DNA of 64,000 nucleotides from Streptomyces sp. NA02950 (lineage in GTDB: Bacteria; Actinomycetota; Actinomycetes; Streptomycetales; Streptomycetaceae), in contig NZ_CP054916.1 in assembly GCF_013364155.1 (NCBI RefSeq), forward strand, positions 2,972,501 through 3,036,500, read 5' to 3'. Below the pieces are notes generated by a model. The model was not told the DNA's origin. It saw nothing but the letters and a program-made list of their open reading frames with translations, and did no database searches. The position numbers and the translations under genes were made by a program. Below, piece after piece: positions 37,035 to 44,916 of this stretch (its first letter is position 1; each line of letters opens with the position of its first letter).

Positions 37035-38657
37035 ATGGGCATGCGCGTGCCCCGCCCCCGGAGCCTGGCCGGCCAGCTCTTCGCGATGCAGGTCGTGCTG
37101 GTGGCCGCCCTGGTGGCGGGATGTGCCGTCTTCGCGTACGTGACCGACGGGCGGCAGGCGGAAGTGGCCGCGCGCCGCCAGGCCACCGCCGCCGCGGCCG
37201 CCATCGCCGCCTCCCCCGCCGTCGCCGAGGCCGTACGGTCCGACGACCCCAGCGCCCGGCTCCAGCCGTACGCCGAGAAGGTGCGCCGGGACACCGGGGT
37301 CACCTTTGTGACGATCATGAACACCCGCGGTATCCGCTGGACCCACCCCGACCCGGAGCAGATCGGCGCCCGCTACCTCGGCCACATCAAGCCCGCGCTG
37401 CGCGGCCGGATCTTCCCCGAGACCTACACCGGCACCCTCGGCCCCTCGGTGCGTGTGGTCGCCCCGGTCCGCGACGCCCGCGCCGGGGGCCGGATCACCG
37501 CGCTGGTCAGCGCGGGCATCACGGTGGACACCATCAGCGCCAAGGTGCGCCGCCAGCTGCTCGCCCTGCTCGGCGTCGCGCTGGCCGCCCTGGCGGTCGG
37601 CGGAGTGGCCGCGTACATCATCAACGCCCGGCTGCGCCGCCATACGCACGGCATGAACGCCGCCGAGCTGAGCCGGATGCACGACTACCACGAGGCCGCC
37701 CTGCACGCCGTGCGCGAGGGGCTGCTGATGCTCGACGGACGGCGGCGGATCGCGCTGATCAACGACGCCGGACGGGAGCTGCTGGGGCTGTCCGGCGACA
37801 CGGTCGGTGCCTACGTCACCGAGCTGGGCCTGCCGCCGCCGCTGACCGGCGCCCTGCTGGCCACCGAGCCGCGCGTGGACGAACTGCATCTGACCGCGGA
37901 GCGGCTGCTGGTCGTGAACACCTCCCCGGTGAGCAGCGGTGAGAAACGCGGCACCGTGGTCACCCTGCGCGACCACACCGAGCTCCAGACGCTCTCCGGC
38001 GAGCTGGACTCCGTCCGCGGCTTCGCCGAGGCCCTGCGCTCCCAGGCCCACGAGGCCGCCAACCGGCTCCACGCCGTCGTCTCCCTGATCGAGCTGGGCC
38101 GGGCCGACGAGGCGGTCGACTTCGCGACGGCCGAGCTGGAGCTGGCGCAGGCGCTGACGGACCAGGTGGTCGCCGCCGTCGCCGAGCCGGTGCTGGCCGC
38201 GCTGCTGCTGGGCAAGGCGGCCCAGGCCAGCGAACGCGGTGTCGAACTCGTCCTCGCCCCGGCCAGCCGCATCGACGACGGAGTCCTGCCGCCCGGCCTG
38301 CCCGCCCGCGATCTGGTGACCATCCTCGGCAACCTCCTCGACAACGCGACGGACGCGGCGGCCGAGGGCGTGGGCAGCGGCGCTGCCCGCAGCGCCCGCG
38401 TCACGGTCACCGCCCGCGCGGCCGACGGCGAGCTGACCCTGCGCGTCGCCGACACCGGCGCCGGTCTCGACCCGGCGGCGGCCGAGGAGATCTTCCGCCG
38501 CGGCTGGAGCACCAAGTCCCCGGGCCGGGGCCTTGGCCTGGCCCTGGTCCAGCAGGCGGTCCGCCGCAACGCGGGCACGGTGCGGGTGTCGGCGGCAGAG
38601 GGCGGCGGCGCGGAATTCACCGTCCGCCTGCCGCTGGTGGCGGCCCCGATCGGCTGA
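37035..38657 (+). CDS. CitA/DcuS-family sensor histidine kinase
   Basis: A 540-residue membrane kinase: first helix at about 10-33, extracytoplasmic PDC/CitA-like sensor domain (about 34-175, with GVTFVTIMNTRGIRWTHPDPEQIGARY and AGRITALVSAGITVDTIS), second helix about 178-200, PAS domain (EGLLMLDGRRRIALINDAGRELLGL) and kinase core. The phosphate-accepting His339 lies in RSQAHEAANRLHAVVSLIELG. The N box is LGNLLDNATDAA and G1 is VADTGAGLDP. It probably senses a dicarboxylate and controls the divergent dctA through the response regulator at 38833. The start is not certain: ATG 37035, ATG 37041 or GTG 37023 (closest to AAAGGTG). Confidence 0.92.
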   Translation: MGMRVPRPRSLAGQLFAMQVVLVAALVAGCAVFAYVTDGRQAEVAARRQATAAAAAIAASPAVAEAVRSDDPSARLQPYAEKVRRDTGVTFVTIMNTRGIRWTHPDPEQIGARYLGHIKPALRGRIFPETYTGTLGPSVRVVAPVRDARAGGRITALVSAGITVDTISAKVRRQLLALLGVALAALAVGGVAAYIINARLRRHTHGMNAAELSRMHDYHEAALHAVREGLLMLDGRRRIALINDAGRELLGLSGDTVGAYVTELGLPPPLTGALLATEPRVDELHLTAERLLVVNTSPVSSGEKRGTVVTLRDHTELQTLSGELDSVRGFAEALRSQAHEAANRLHAVVSLIELGRADEAVDFATAELELAQALTDQVVAAVAEPVLAALLLGKAAQASERGVELVLAPASRIDDGVLPPGLPARDLVTILGNLLDNATDAAAEGVGSGAARSARVTVTARAADGELTLRVADTGAGLDPAAAEEIFRRGWSTKSPGRGLGLALVQQAVRRNAGTVRVSAAEGGGAEFTVRLPLVAAPIG

Positions 38658-38832
38658 GCCACGGCGGGGACGCGTACGTACCCGGTGCCGTACGGACTCG
38701 TCCAGCCGGTGGACGCCGGGGTTCGGGGCCTGGCCACCGTCAATTACGCTCCGTAAATTGGAGCCCCTAGCTCCGGCTCGCCATCCGCCGTTCGACAGCC
38801 GCCCCCCACGCGCACCGAGAGGAGTCCGTCCC

Positions 38833-39531
38833 ATGAGCCCGTCGCAGGCGCATCCCGCGCTGATCCGGGTGCTCGTCGTCGAGGACGACCCTCTCGCGGC
38901 GGACGCGCACCGGATGTACGTCGAGCGCGTCCCCGGATTCACCGTCGTCGGGACCGCCCGCTGCGGCGGGGACGCCCAGCGGCTCCTGGAGCGGACCCCC
39001 GCCGACCTCCTGCTCCTGGATCTCTACCTGCCCGACGGCCACGGCCTCCAACTGGTGCGGGCACTGCGCGCGGCCGGGCACGGCGCGGACGTCATCGCGG
39101 TCACCTCCGCCCGCGACCTCGCCGTGGTCCGCGACGGCGTCTCGCTCGGCGTCGTGCAGTACGTGCTGAAACCGTTCACCTTCTCCACCCTCCGGGACCG
39201 CCTCCTGCGCTACGCGCGGTTCCGGGCGACCGCGGGCGAGGCCAGCGGCCAGGAGGAGGTCGACCGCGCCCTCGCCGCCCTGCGGGCACCCCGGCCCGCC
39301 GCCATGCCGAAGGGGCTGACACAGGCCACCCTCCAGGCCGTGACCGACACCCTGCGCGGCGCCGATGACGGCATCTCGGCCGCGGCCACCGCCGAGGAAG
39401 TCGGCATCTCCCGCATCACCGCGCGCCGCTATCTGGAGCACCTGGTGGAAGCGGGCCGCGCCGCCCGCACCCCCCACTACGGCCAGATCGGCCGCCCCGA
39501 ACTCCTCTACCGCTGGCTGAGCGAGGGCTGA
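38833..39531 (+). CDS. CitB/DcuR-family response regulator
   Basis: A 232-residue regulator. The receiver domain (1-125) has the acidic pair VVEDDPLAADAH, phospho-acceptor Asp63 in LLLLDLYLPDGHG, a Thr/Ser switch (AVTSARD) and Lys in YVLKPF. The C-terminal half holds the winged HTH typical of this family: GISAAATAEEVGISRITARRYLEHLVEAGRAARTPHYGQIGRPELLYRW. ATG 38833 follows GAGGAG at 8-9 nt. It sits 175 bp behind the sensor kinase and pairs with it; dctA is the expected target. Confidence 0.93.
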   Translation: MSPSQAHPALIRVLVVEDDPLAADAHRMYVERVPGFTVVGTARCGGDAQRLLERTPADLLLLDLYLPDGHGLQLVRALRAAGHGADVIAVTSARDLAVVRDGVSLGVVQYVLKPFTFSTLRDRLLRYARFRATAGEASGQEEVDRALAALRAPRPAAMPKGLTQATLQAVTDTLRGADDGISAAATAEEVGISRITARRYLEHLVEAGRAARTPHYGQIGRPELLYRWLSEG

Positions 39532-39684
39532 GCAGGGGCGGACCCGGGCGACGCGGGTCAGCTTCCGCGCGGCCACGAAGGGTCCCAGCGGAATCCGGAC
39601 CGCACCCGCGGCGGCACCTGCGTGAGGTCCGGAGAGAGCCGGACCGGACTGTCGTTCGCTCAAGTGCGTTCCAGGTCATGGGGA

Positions 39685-39714
39685 TTGACCCTGCGATGAG
39701 GCCGCACTTACGGT
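39685..39714 (+). promoter_or_regulatory. Promoter of sugar ABC operon
   Basis: TTGACC (39685-39690), an 18-nt spacer and TACGGT (39709-39714) fit the housekeeping sigma consensus. Transcription would begin near 39721, about 36 nt before the GTG at 39757, leaving room for AGGAGG at 39743-39748. Confidence 0.55.
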
Positions 39715-39756
39715 CGGCGCGCAGCCCATCGAGGCCAGCGCTAGGAGGTCGTGCTC

Positions 39757-41115
39757 GTGCGCCCCACCGCTCCTCTGATCCTCTCCGCCGCCCTCGTCGC
39801 CGCCGCGGGGCTCACCGCCTGCGGCGGTGGCTCGGGAAGCGACCCGGACACCGTCAAGGTCGCCTACAACCGTTCCACCGACAACAAGATCCGCTTCAAG
39901 GACAACCATCTCGCCGAGGTGAAGAAGCAGTTCGAGAAGGCGAACCCCGGCAAGAAGGTCAAGCTGATCCCGGTCCAGGCGCAGGACAACGACTACGCCA
40001 CCAAGATCCAGCAGATGATGCGGTCGCCCCGGACCGCGCCCGATCTGGTCTACGAGGACACCTTCCGGATCAACTCCGATATCAAGGCGGGCTATCTGCG
40101 CCCCCTCGACGCATATCTGGCCACGTGGAAGACCTGGGACCAGTTCGTCGACACCGCGAAGAGCGCCGCCAAGGCGGAGGACGGCAAGACGTACGGCATC
40201 CCGGACGGCACCGACACCCGCGGGCTGTGGTTCAACAAGGAGATCTTCGCCAAGGCCGGGCTGCCGGACGACTGGGCGCCGAAGAACTGGGACGAGATCC
40301 TCGAGGCCGCCCGCACCATCAAGAAGAAGGTCCCCGGCGTCATCCCGCTCAACGTCTACACCGGCAAGGCGCCCGGTGAGACCTCGGTGATGCAGGGCTT
40401 CGAGATGCTGCTGTACGGCACGGGCGAGGACCCCCTCTACGACCCCGGGGCCAAGAAGTGGGTCGTCGGCGACAAAGGATTCGAGGACGCCCTCGGCTTC
40501 CTCCGCACCGTCTACTCCCAGAAGCTGGGCCCCGACATCTCCGACGCGTTCGACCCCAACGTCGGCACCACCGTCTTCAGCGAATGGCTGCCCGAAGGCA
40601 AGCTGGCCATCGCCCTCGACGGCTCCTGGCTCGGCCAGAACTGGCTGAAGACCGGCGGCAAGCCGTGGCCCGAGTGGTCCAGGACGCTCGGCCAGGCCCC
40701 GATGCCCACCCAGAAGGGCCAGGCCCCGGGCAAGGTCAGCATGTCCGGCGGCTGGACCTGGTCGATCACCGCCAAGTCCAAGAACCCCGATCTGGCCTGG
40801 AAGTTCATCCAGCAGCTCCAGACCAGGAAGAACGCGGTGCGGTGGGACATCGTCGGCGCGCAGATCGCCGTGCGGAAGGATGTGGCGAGGGACCCGGAGT
40901 ATCTGAGGTCCATGCCCGGTATCACCTTCTTCACCGGCCTGGTCAAGCACACCCACTACCGCCCGGCGCTCCCCGTCTATCCCCAGGTGTCCTCCGCCAT
41001 CGGCGAGGCGATGGAGGCGGTCACCACGGGCGACGCCTCACCGCGCGGCGCCGCCGAGGGGTACGCCGAGCAGCTGAAGTCCATCGCCGACGGCAACACG
41101 GTCAGCAAGGGCTGA
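39757..41115 (+). CDS. Sugar ABC transporter solute-binding lipoprotein
   Basis: A 452-residue family 1 (MalE-like) binding protein. The signal peptide ends in the lipobox LTAC-G (about residue 21). The mature protein shows VKVAYNRSTDNK, YATKIQQMMRSPRTAPDLVYEDTFRINSDIKAGYLRPLD, GLWFNKEIFAKAGLP and LAIALDGSWLGQNW. The ligand is probably a carbohydrate, identity unknown. GTG 39757 sits 8 nt after AGGAGG; the in-frame GTG at 39751 is too close to it. It precedes the first permease by 6 nt. No ATPase gene is present, as usual in Streptomyces where MsiK serves many sugar transporters. Confidence 0.92.
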   Translation: MRPTAPLILSAALVAAAGLTACGGGSGSDPDTVKVAYNRSTDNKIRFKDNHLAEVKKQFEKANPGKKVKLIPVQAQDNDYATKIQQMMRSPRTAPDLVYEDTFRINSDIKAGYLRPLDAYLATWKTWDQFVDTAKSAAKAEDGKTYGIPDGTDTRGLWFNKEIFAKAGLPDDWAPKNWDEILEAARTIKKKVPGVIPLNVYTGKAPGETSVMQGFEMLLYGTGEDPLYDPGAKKWVVGDKGFEDALGFLRTVYSQKLGPDISDAFDPNVGTTVFSEWLPEGKLAIALDGSWLGQNWLKTGGKPWPEWSRTLGQAPMPTQKGQAPGKVSMSGGWTWSITAKSKNPDLAWKFIQQLQTRKNAVRWDIVGAQIAVRKDVARDPEYLRSMPGITFFTGLVKHTHYRPALPVYPQVSSAIGEAMEAVTTGDASPRGAAEGYAEQLKSIADGNTVSKG

Positions 41116-41121
41116 GGCCCG

Positions 41122-42030
41122 ATGACCACGATGACGACCGCGACCAAGGTGGCGGCGCCGGTCCGGGGGCGGCGTCGCCACCGCCCCCTGCGCTGGCTCC
41201 CGCTCGCCCCCGCGACCGTCCTGCTGCTGCTCTTCCTCGGTGGGCCGATCGGCTACTGCGTCTACATCGCGTTCACCAATATGCAGCTCACCGGCGCGGC
41301 CACCACGGACTTCGTCGGCCTCGACAACTTCCGGCGCGCCTTCGGGGACGACGACTTCCGCAACGCGGTCGTCCTCACCCTCGTCTTCACCTTCGTCTCC
41401 TCGCTCATCGGCCAGAACACCCTGGGCCTCGGCCTGGCCGCCCTGATGCGGCGCGCGTCCAAGCCGGTGCGCACCCTCACCGGCTCGATCGTCATCGCGG
41501 CCTGGGTGCTTCCCGAGATCGTGGCGGGCTTCCTGCTGTACGCCTTCTTCCGCCGCGAGGGCACGCTGAACTCGGTCCTGGACGCGGTGGGCCTGCCGTC
41601 GCAGAACTGGCTCTACACCCTGCCGATCCTGGCCGTGTCCTTCGCCAACGTCTGGCGCGGCACGGCCTTCTCGATGCTCGTCTACTCCGCCGCGCTCGCC
41701 GAGATCCCCAAGGAGATCACGGAGGCGGCGGAGGTCGACGGCGCGGGCGGTCTTGGCCGCTTCTGGCACATCACCCTGCCGATGATCCGCCGCTCCATCG
41801 GCACCAACCTGATGCTGAACACCTTGCAGACGCTGTCGGTGTTCGGCCTCATCTGGGCCATGACCCGCGGCGGCCCCGGCAACCGCAGCCAGACCCTCCC
41901 GGTCTTCATGTACGACCAGGCGTTCAACAAGGCCCTCATCGGCTACGGCACGGCGGTGGCCCTGCTGTTGCTGCTGGTGGGCGCGTTGTTCTCGCTGATC
42001 TATCTGCGCCTGATGAGGGAGGAGGTCTGA
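41122..42030 (+). CDS. Sugar ABC transporter permease, MalF-like subunit
   Basis: A 302-residue permease with six predicted membrane helices. The cytosolic EAA loop is EITEAAEVDGAGGLGRFWHITLPMIR, which contacts the ATPase. It should pair with the MalG-like permease at 51378, but 9.3 kb of other DNA separates them. The last codons (Leu-Met-Arg-Glu-Glu-Val-stop) contain the sequence GAGGAGGTC. In an intact operon this would serve as the ribosome site of the second permease, and it lies exactly where the interruption begins. ATG 41122 follows GGGCTGAGG. Confidence 0.92.
   Translation: MTTMTTATKVAAPVRGRRRHRPLRWLPLAPATVLLLLFLGGPIGYCVYIAFTNMQLTGAATTDFVGLDNFRRAFGDDDFRNAVVLTLVFTFVSSLIGQNTLGLGLAALMRRASKPVRTLTGSIVIAAWVLPEIVAGFLLYAFFRREGTLNSVLDAVGLPSQNWLYTLPILAVSFANVWRGTAFSMLVYSAALAEIPKEITEAAEVDGAGGLGRFWHITLPMIRRSIGTNLMLNTLQTLSVFGLIWAMTRGGPGNRSQTLPVFMYDQAFNKALIGYGTAVALLLLLVGALFSLIYLRLMREEV
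42010..42030 (+). repeat. Left copy of the malF 3'-end repeat (att-like)
   Basis: The last seven codons of the MalF-like gene including the stop. The same 21 bases, with a single G-to-A change, recur at 44170-44190. Its GAGGAGGTC-x-GA core recurs at 51364-51375 just before the MalG-like gene. Read as the left boundary of inserted DNA. Confidence 0.65.
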
Positions 42031-42094
42031 CACGGTCCGCGCATGCGCGCGCCTTGTTTTGCCCCAGACCTCTCGCTTCCGGAACTATGACCGC

Positions 42095-43423
42095 ATGGCC
42101 TCCATGAAGCAGTTCGACCCCGCGTCCGGGGCCCGCGATTTCCTCGCCGCCGAGTTCGAGAGGCGAGAGGGCGCTTTCGCGACAATCCGCGCCGTCTTCT
42201 CCCGCTACGGTTTCCAGCCGCTTCAGACCCCCGCGTTCGAGCGGCTGGACGTGCTCACCGGCAAGTACGGCGACGAGGGTGACAAACTGATCTTCAAGAT
42301 CCTGCGGCGCGGGGAGCATGAGGCCACGGGAGAGGCGGACCTGGCACTCCGCTATGACCTCACCGTCCCGCTCGCCCGCGCAGCAGCGGCGTACGGCAGT
42401 CAACTCCCGTCGCCGTACAAGCGTTACGCCATCGCCCCCGTATGGCGAGCCGACCGGCCTGGCAAGGGGCGCTTCCGCGAATTCGTCCAATGCGACCTGG
42501 ACATCGTGGGCTCATCCTCGCCACTGTCCGACGCCGAGGTCGTCCTCGCTCTGCACGACGCCCTGGAAGCGCTCGGCGTACCGGAGTTCCGTTTCCTGGT
42601 GAACTCCCGCCACGCCCTGTTCGGTCTGCTGGAGGCGTACGGCGTGCCGGACGGCGTTGGTTCGGGTGTGCTGATCACGCTCGACAAGCTCGACAAGCTG
42701 TCGCCGGAGGCGGTGGTGAGCGAATTGGTGACCGGCCGTGGACTGTCGCAGGACGTGGCGCAGGGCCTGGTGGATGACCTCACCTCGCCCGACGCGATCG
42801 AGCGGATCCGGGGAGAGCTGAAGTCCAGCGAGATGGGGCAGGTGGGCCTGGCGGAGGTGGACCGGCTGCTGGAACTGACCAGGAACGCGATCCCCGCCGA
42901 GCGGATCGGGTTCACGCCGAACCTGGTGCGCGGCCTGGACTACTACACCGGGATCATCTTCGAGGTCGTCGCGCCGGGCATGCCCGGGTCGATCGCCTCC
43001 GGCGGGCGGTACGACGGTCTGATCTCCCGGCTCGGCGGCAAGGACTCCCCGGCCTGTGGCGGTTCGCTCGGCATTGAGCGCATCCTGCCGCTGCTGGAGC
43101 AGGCCGACCAGGACAGCTACTCGCAGATCGATGTGGCCGTTACGGTCATGGGCGAGGACCTGGCAGCGGACAGCTTCCGGCTGGCGGCTGAAATCCGCCG
43201 CGCTGGCGTTCGAACAGGTACTTATCTCGGTTCCAGCGGGAAGTTCGCCAAGCAGATGAAGTGGGCCAGTGACCAAGGGGCACACTTCTGCGTGATCTAC
43301 GGCAAGGCGGAGCGCGACGCCGGTACGGTCACGCTGCGGGATATGGACAGCGGCGAGCAGGTCCAGGTCCCGCTCGATCAGGCTGCTGCGGAGCTTGCGC
43401 GGCGGTGCGCACCGTCCAGTTGA
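42095..43423 (+). CDS. hisS2: Histidyl-tRNA synthetase paralogue (HisS2)
   Basis: A 442-residue class II aminoacyl-tRNA synthetase. Motif 2 appears as YKRYAIAPVWRADRPGKGRFREFVQCDLDIVG, the histidine motifs as LVRGLDYYTGIIFEV and ASGGRYDGLISRLGG, and motif 3 as ACGGSLGIERI. The C-terminal HGTP/anticodon domain (about 345-440) is present, so it looks complete and catalytic. Its position in an inserted segment, its less GC-biased codons than the neighbours and its CxxC partner gene suggest a second copy beside a housekeeping hisS elsewhere. Extra synthetase copies often give resistance to synthetase inhibitors; that role is inference. ATG 42095 or 42104; the ribosome site is poor. Confidence 0.88.
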   Translation: MASMKQFDPASGARDFLAAEFERREGAFATIRAVFSRYGFQPLQTPAFERLDVLTGKYGDEGDKLIFKILRRGEHEATGEADLALRYDLTVPLARAAAAYGSQLPSPYKRYAIAPVWRADRPGKGRFREFVQCDLDIVGSSSPLSDAEVVLALHDALEALGVPEFRFLVNSRHALFGLLEAYGVPDGVGSGVLITLDKLDKLSPEAVVSELVTGRGLSQDVAQGLVDDLTSPDAIERIRGELKSSEMGQVGLAEVDRLLELTRNAIPAERIGFTPNLVRGLDYYTGIIFEVVAPGMPGSIASGGRYDGLISRLGGKDSPACGGSLGIERILPLLEQADQDSYSQIDVAVTVMGEDLAADSFRLAAEIRRAGVRTGTYLGSSGKFAKQMKWASDQGAHFCVIYGKAERDAGTVTLRDMDSGEQVQVPLDQAAAELARRCAPSS

Positions 43424-43467
43424 CGCGGCGGACCCGTTCGCTGCCGACTTGCTCCAAGGAGGAGCGG

Positions 43468-44078
43468 ATGGGGAAGCAAGGCGATCGGATCTTCGCGGTA
43501 ACAGCTGAGCGGGGTTTCCCGACCCCTGGCTCAGCTTCGGAGACTCACTCTGTGACGAGGCGGCTCTCAGCACGGAGTTAACCCAAGCGATCAGCAAGGC
43601 CCGCAAGGAGCCATCGCCCGAGACCCGCACCGAGGTCGCGCGGGTCTTCGAGGCGAAGATGGCGAACCTGCGCCGCTGCGCCGGGATCCTTGACCAGGTG
43701 CTGGACGACTACGACGCTTCCGGCATGTGGGCGATCCTCGGTGAGCGGATCGGCAGGCTCGATATCGAGGACGTGCTGGAGACCTGGGGCCGCACCCAGG
43801 CGCTGCATCCGTTCCCGGTCGTGCTCAAGAGCCTGGAGTTCAACTGGGGGTACATGAAGGAGCACGGAGTCCGGGCGTTCTACGAGATGACCCGCGGCTA
43901 CATCTCGCGGCTCCAGGAGAACACCGAGCGGTGGCATAGCGCCTGGCGCAGCGAGGTCGACACCGGAGTGGTGGACCGCATCACGTCCATCGAGTGCGAC
44001 CTGGCGAGCATCGAGGCTCCGATGCACTGCGATGTCTGCAAGAAGACGATCACGGCTCTGCTGTACCTCGACGCATAG
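43468..44078 (+). CDS. HisS2-linked CxxC protein, frameshifted (intact part from 43659)
   Basis: ATG 43468 with an excellent AAGGAGGAG site opens MGKQGDRIFAVTAERG, but this frame ends at 43581. A different frame, open from 43509, reads PDPWLSFGDSLCDEAALSTELTQAISKAR and continues to the stop at 44078. Adding one G to the run at 43511-43514 fuses them into a ~203-residue protein. Without it only 139 residues from ATG 43659 can be made. The product is helical and acidic, ends with CDVCKKTITALLYLDA, and is not a family I recognise. A TTA codon occurs at 43578-43580. It follows hisS2 by 44 nt. The frameshift may be real, phase-variable or a sequencing error. Confidence 0.65.
43578..43580 (+). promoter_or_regulatory. 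TTA (bldA) codon in the HisS2-linked gene
   Basis: In the frame giving Ser-Thr-Glu-Leu-Thr-Gln the leucine codon is TTA. It lies before the surviving ATG 43659 and so matters only if the full-length frame is expressed. Confidence 0.5.
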
Positions 44079-44092
44079 CCAGGGGCATGCCA

Positions 44093-44128
44093 TGCGCCCC
44101 TGCCGCCCCCAGCATGGAATGGCAGGGG
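44093..44128 (+). terminator. Terminator of the hisS2 module
   Basis: CGCCCCTGCC (44093-44102) pairs perfectly with GGCAGGGGCG (44119-44128), loop 16 nt, 15 nt after the stop at 44078. Confidence 0.75.
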
Positions 44129-44169
44129 CGCGTTGCCGCCGGTGCTGAACGAGTGACCTGCCTGCGGGC

Positions 44170-44190
44170 TGATGAGAGAGGAGGTCTGAA
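44170..44190 (+). repeat. Middle copy of the malF 3'-end repeat (att-like)
   Basis: Matches 42010-42030 at 20 of 21 bases and would encode the same Leu-Met-Arg-Glu-Glu-Val-stop, although no permease gene precedes it. Similarity continues a few bases outward on both sides (CTGCG before, CGG after). It separates the hisS2 segment from the whiJ-like segment. Confidence 0.65.
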
Positions 44191-44210
44191 TCGGGTCAGC
44201 CCGCCGCCGC

Positions 44211-44456
44211 CTACCACTCGCCCTTCTTGGCCTTGTACAGGTCGATCTCCGGGTTCGCGAAGAGGTGAACGTAGCCGCAGTTCCAGCAGATCAGCCCGAG
44301 CGCCGACTCGTTCGCCCAGGCGAGGTTCAAGAGCTCCGCCCCGCTGCTGTTGAGTTTCACCTTGCGGTCCCGGAACAGATCGCCCTTGCAGAACATGCAG
44401 GTGATCCACTCGTCCCCGACAGCCGCACGCACGGGCTTGGCCACGTGCCCCACCAT
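44211..44456 (-). CDS. Small zinc-ribbon-like protein
   Basis: An 81-residue protein with two paired cysteine motifs, CMFC (about residue 20) and CWNC (about 58), separated by a helical LNSSGAELLNLAWANESALGL. This is a plausible zinc ribbon of unknown role; nucleic-acid or protein binding is possible. ATG 44456 has AGGGAAAGG upstream on the minus strand. It lies 13 nt after the second DUF397 gene and is probably the last gene of the XRE-DUF397-DUF397 operon. GC at third positions is lower than in most neighbours, consistent with acquired DNA. Confidence 0.7.
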   Translation of the reverse strand: MVGHVAKPVRAAVGDEWITCMFCKGDLFRDRKVKLNSSGAELLNLAWANESALGLICWNCGYVHLFANPEIDLYKAKKGEW

Positions 44457-44469
44457 GCCTTTCCCTAGG

Positions 44470-44709
44470 TCACCGAGCAGCGCACCCGTTCGAACGCGCG
44501 ACCCGGTGCGCCAGCATAGCTGCGCCGCCGGCGCGGGCGGTGAGCGCGGCCCGGAAGACCGCCCAGGCGGCGGGGCTGAAGCGGAGGACGGGGCCGCGGG
44601 GGTTCTTGGAGTCGCGTACGGCGACGGTGCGGGGGAGGTTGGTGGCCACCTCCACGCACTCGTGCTCTGGATCGCTGTAGCTCGCCTTGCGGAAGGCGAA
44701 AGCTGTCAC
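44470..44709 (-). CDS. DUF397-domain protein 2
   Basis: A 79-residue protein with the DUF397 core FRKASYSDPEHECVEVAT (usual form FRKSSYS...CVEVA), VAVRDSKNP.GPVLRFSPAAWAVFRAAL, and an Ala/Arg-rich C-terminal extension. DUF397 proteins accompany WhiJ-like XRE regulators in Streptomyces and are thought to modulate them. GTG 44709 has GGGGAG 7 nt upstream and starts 3 nt after the first DUF397 gene. Confidence 0.85.
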   Translation of the reverse strand: MTAFAFRKASYSDPEHECVEVATNLPRTVAVRDSKNPRGPVLRFSPAAWAVFRAALTARAGGAAMLAHRVARSNGCAAR

Positions 44710-44712
44710 GGC

Positions 44713-44916
44713 TCACTCCCCACGGCGCGCCTGCCCGCCGCCCACGGCGGCACTGAACGCCATCCAGGCGGCGGGAGAACAACGAACTATGGGTCCGGCC
44801 GGATTCTTGGAGTCACGTATGACGACAGTGTTCGGGACGTTGGTGGCGACCTCGACGCACTCGTAGTCTCCATTGCTGTAACTCGACTTCCGGAACACAA
44901 AAGGCGCCATTCTCAC
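44713..44916 (-). CDS. DUF397-domain protein 1
   Basis: A 67-residue DUF397 protein: FVFRKSSYSNGDYECVEVATNVPNTVVIRDSKNPAGPIVRCSPAAWMAFSAAV covers nearly all of it. GTG 44916 overlaps the stop of the XRE gene (GTGA), implying translational coupling; ATG 44910 is the alternative start. It is clearly paralogous to the neighbour at 44470-44709, so the operon has two copies where one is usual. Confidence 0.88.
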   Translation of the reverse strand: MRMAPFVFRKSSYSNGDYECVEVATNVPNTVVIRDSKNPAGPIVRCSPAAWMAFSAAVGGGQARRGE

